Shown here piece after piece: positions 30,546-32,495 of a stretch of DNA of 32,495 nucleotides (position 1 is the first letter of the stretch; the number at the start of each line of letters is the position of its first letter). The position numbers and the translations under genes are program-made. The notes below the pieces were generated by a model. The model was not told where the DNA came from, did no database searches, and saw nothing but the letters and a program-made list of their open reading frames with translations. Source of the DNA: an uncultured Collinsella sp. (GTDB lineage: Bacteria; Actinomycetota; Coriobacteriia; Coriobacteriales; Coriobacteriaceae); contig URHQ01000013.1 in NCBI GenBank assembly GCA_900547655.1, forward strand, positions 1 to 32,495, given 5' to 3'.

Positions 30546-32476
30546 TTATTTGGCGTCGGCCCAGGTTATGCCGGTGCTGGCTTCGGCGATCAACGGTACG
30601 CGGAGGTCTACTACGTGCTCCATGACGTCGCGGACCATGGCGGTTAGGCGCTCGACTTCGTCGATGGGGCACTCAAAGTCCAGTTCGTCGTGTACCTGCA
30701 GGATCATGTGGGCGGCAAAGCCTTCTTCTTCCAGGCGACGGCTTACGCGGGCCATGGCGATCTTGATGATGTCGGCCGCGGTGCCCTGCATGGGGTGGTT
30801 CATGGCCGTGCGCTCGCCGAAGCCGCGGAGTTGCGGATTTTTGGCCTTGAGCTCCGGAATATGACGCCGGCGACCGTACATGGTCTCGGCGTAGCCCGTC
30901 TGCTTGGCGCGCGCCACCACGTTGTCGAGGAACGTACGCACGCCCGGGTAGGCCTCGTAGTAGCGGTCGATCATGTCGCGCGCCTCGGCCATCGAGATAT
31001 GCAGCGACTGCGACAGACCGTAGGCCTGCTGACCGTACACGATGCCAAAGTTCACGGCCTTGGCGCGGCTGCGCAGGTCGGGTGTCACCTCGGACACCGG
31101 CACGCCAAATACACGCGCGGCCGTCTCGGCATGGAAGTCCTCACCCTCGTTAAAGGCGCGCACCAGATGCTCATCACCCGAAAGATGCGCGAGCAGGCGC
31201 AGCTCGATCTGCGAGTAGTCCACCGCCAAAAAGACGCTTCCCTCGCCTGCCGAAAACGCCGTCTTGACGGTACGCCCCAGCTCCGAGCGCGTCGGGATGT
31301 TCTGCAAGTTCGGGTCGCTCGAGGACAGACGCCCCGTTGCCGTGATGGTCTGGTTGTACGTGGTGTGCACGCGACCGTCACCGCGACGCAGCGGGCCCAG
31401 CGTGTCCAGATAGGTGGACTTGATCTTGGACTTCTCACGCCAGTCCAAAATCAGACGCACGATTTCGTGGTCGCGGGCAAGGTCGCTCAGCACCTTGGCG
31501 TTGGTCGAATAGTAACCGCGCTTGGTCTTTTTGAGGCCCTTGGTCGGAAGCCCCATAACGTCAAACAGCACGTGCGAGAGCTGCATGGGGCTGCCGATGT
31601 TAAAGGCCTCGTCACCTGCCAGGTCGCGAATGCTGCGCTCGACCTCGGCAATCTGGGTCGCCAGACCCTCGGACAGACTGTGCAGACGGTCGGGGTCCAC
31701 GAGCATGCCCGCGCGCTCCATCTTGGCAAGTACCGGAACGAGCGGCATCTCGATGCCATCGAACACGTTGGCGGCATTCTCACGGGCCATGCACTCGCGC
31801 AACGGCGCCACGAGCGCCAGCGTCAGAGCCGCAGTACGGGCGGCAGGCGCCGGAGCGTCCTCACCAGCACCCTCTGCGCCGCGCGCCGCAGGCAGCGCCA
31901 TCTGCAGATACGTATCGGCCAGATATGCCTCGTCAAACTCGGAGCGGTCGGAATCCAACAGGTAAGCGGCGACCACGGTGTCGAAGATGCACGTGGAATC
32001 GACTGCTAGCGGATCCATGAGCTCGGGCTCAGAAGAATCGATGGGCGAAAGCTCGTGCAGCAGCGCCTTCGTATCCGGGCTCGCCACGCGGCCCTCCATA
32101 AACAGGCGCGCAAGCACGCCGGCGATCACACTGTGAGCGAAGTTGAAGCCATCGACTACGGCAGTGGAGGCGTCGTCGCCCTCCTCGAGCGCGAACAGGC
32201 CCTTGGACGTCGCCAACCACAGCGTGCGCGTCAGTCCAAAGAGCGCGCCCTCTTCCTTGTCGTCGTCCACCACGGCGGCGACCCACTCGCCGGCATCAAT
32301 CGCGCGGGAGACCTCAGCCGCAACGGCACCAAGCGCGTCGGCATCGCCGGCGGCTGCGCGAACCATAGCAGGTATCTCAAACACACTGGAGGCAGCAGCA
32401 GCCCCGCCCTCGCCGCCGATCAACGCCAAGAAACGGTTCTGCATGGCGGTGATACCAAGCGTACCCAGTGCCGCAG
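30546..32476 (-). CDS. polA: DNA polymerase I, 5' part missing at contig end
   Basis: 643 C-terminal codons; the frame is open up to the adapter at 32477, where the residues AALGTLGITAMQNRF still read as coding, so the ATG at 32444 is internal and the 5'-nuclease domain is lost. Polymerase motifs: A, VFLAVDYSQIELRLLAHLS; B (O-helix), RSRAKAVNFGIVYGQ; C, LQVHDELDFECP. The 3'-5' exonuclease region keeps only FDTVVAAYLLD-like remnants, and its first motif reads AVVDDDKEEG, closer to the inactive domain of Bacillus Pol I than to the active DxE form. It has repair and Okazaki-fragment functions. Confidence 0.93.
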
Positions 32477-32495
32477 CTGTCTCTTATACACATCT
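32477..32495. other. Nextera transposase adapter sequence (library artefact)
   Basis: CTGTCTCTTATACACATCT is exactly the 19-base mosaic end used in Nextera tagmentation libraries. It interrupts polA at the window end and is not genomic. Confidence 0.97.

Overview
The window looks like chromosomal DNA of a high-GC, anaerobic, low-motility-type actinobacterium of the Coriobacteriia, most like Collinsella. This is inferred from base composition, codon use and protein character (rpsA with four S1 domains, a class A RNase P RNA, Fe-S and molybdenum-linked anaerobic enzymes), not from a database search. The right edge is a real contig end: the last 19 bases are the Nextera transposase mosaic-end adapter, and polA runs into it. 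The left edge cuts a second gene.

Positions 1-5900 (all minus strand) hold a peptide-type ABC importer (solute-binding lipoprotein, two permeases) bracketed by two paralogous double-cubane-cluster / 2-hydroxyacyl-CoA dehydratase-like Fe-S proteins. The upstream one has a long leader with a good promoter, several dyad operators and a 22-codon ORF with a very strong ribosome binding site. Positions 5938-11460 (minus) form a molybdenum block: moeA and a MogA/MoaB-like gene, a terminator, then modA, a modB-like permease carrying an unusual exported N-terminal domain, and modC. The molybdenum block and the Fe-S block are separated by a terminator.

Positions 11560-19480 carry a CLC-family antiporter and a lipid kinase (plus), then a short GGQ release-factor-like gene (minus) lying between two related palindromic repeats, xpt, an MFS exporter, metY, a small C_GCAxxG_C_C redox protein (plus) and a YigZ-family gene. 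Positions 19670-21955 hold a large palindrome, rnpB (minus), a candidate plus-strand small RNA and rpsA. Positions 21956-25400 hold a HAD hydrolase, an L-cysteine desulfidase-like gene sharing its stop with it, rpiB and ndk.

Positions 25629-29300 are an arginine biosynthesis cluster transcribed on the minus strand: leader peptide, argG, an undescribed 56-codon gene, argH. The 24-codon leader ORF ends in a cluster of six arginine codons, three of them consecutive just before the stop, about 205 bases ahead of argG. This is the strongest candidate in the window for an undescribed regulatory system (arginine-responsive attenuation). A Cof-type HAD phosphatase, a 33-bp-armed palindrome and the 3' part of polA close the window. 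No tRNA, CRISPR array, insertion sequence or prophage gene was recognised.
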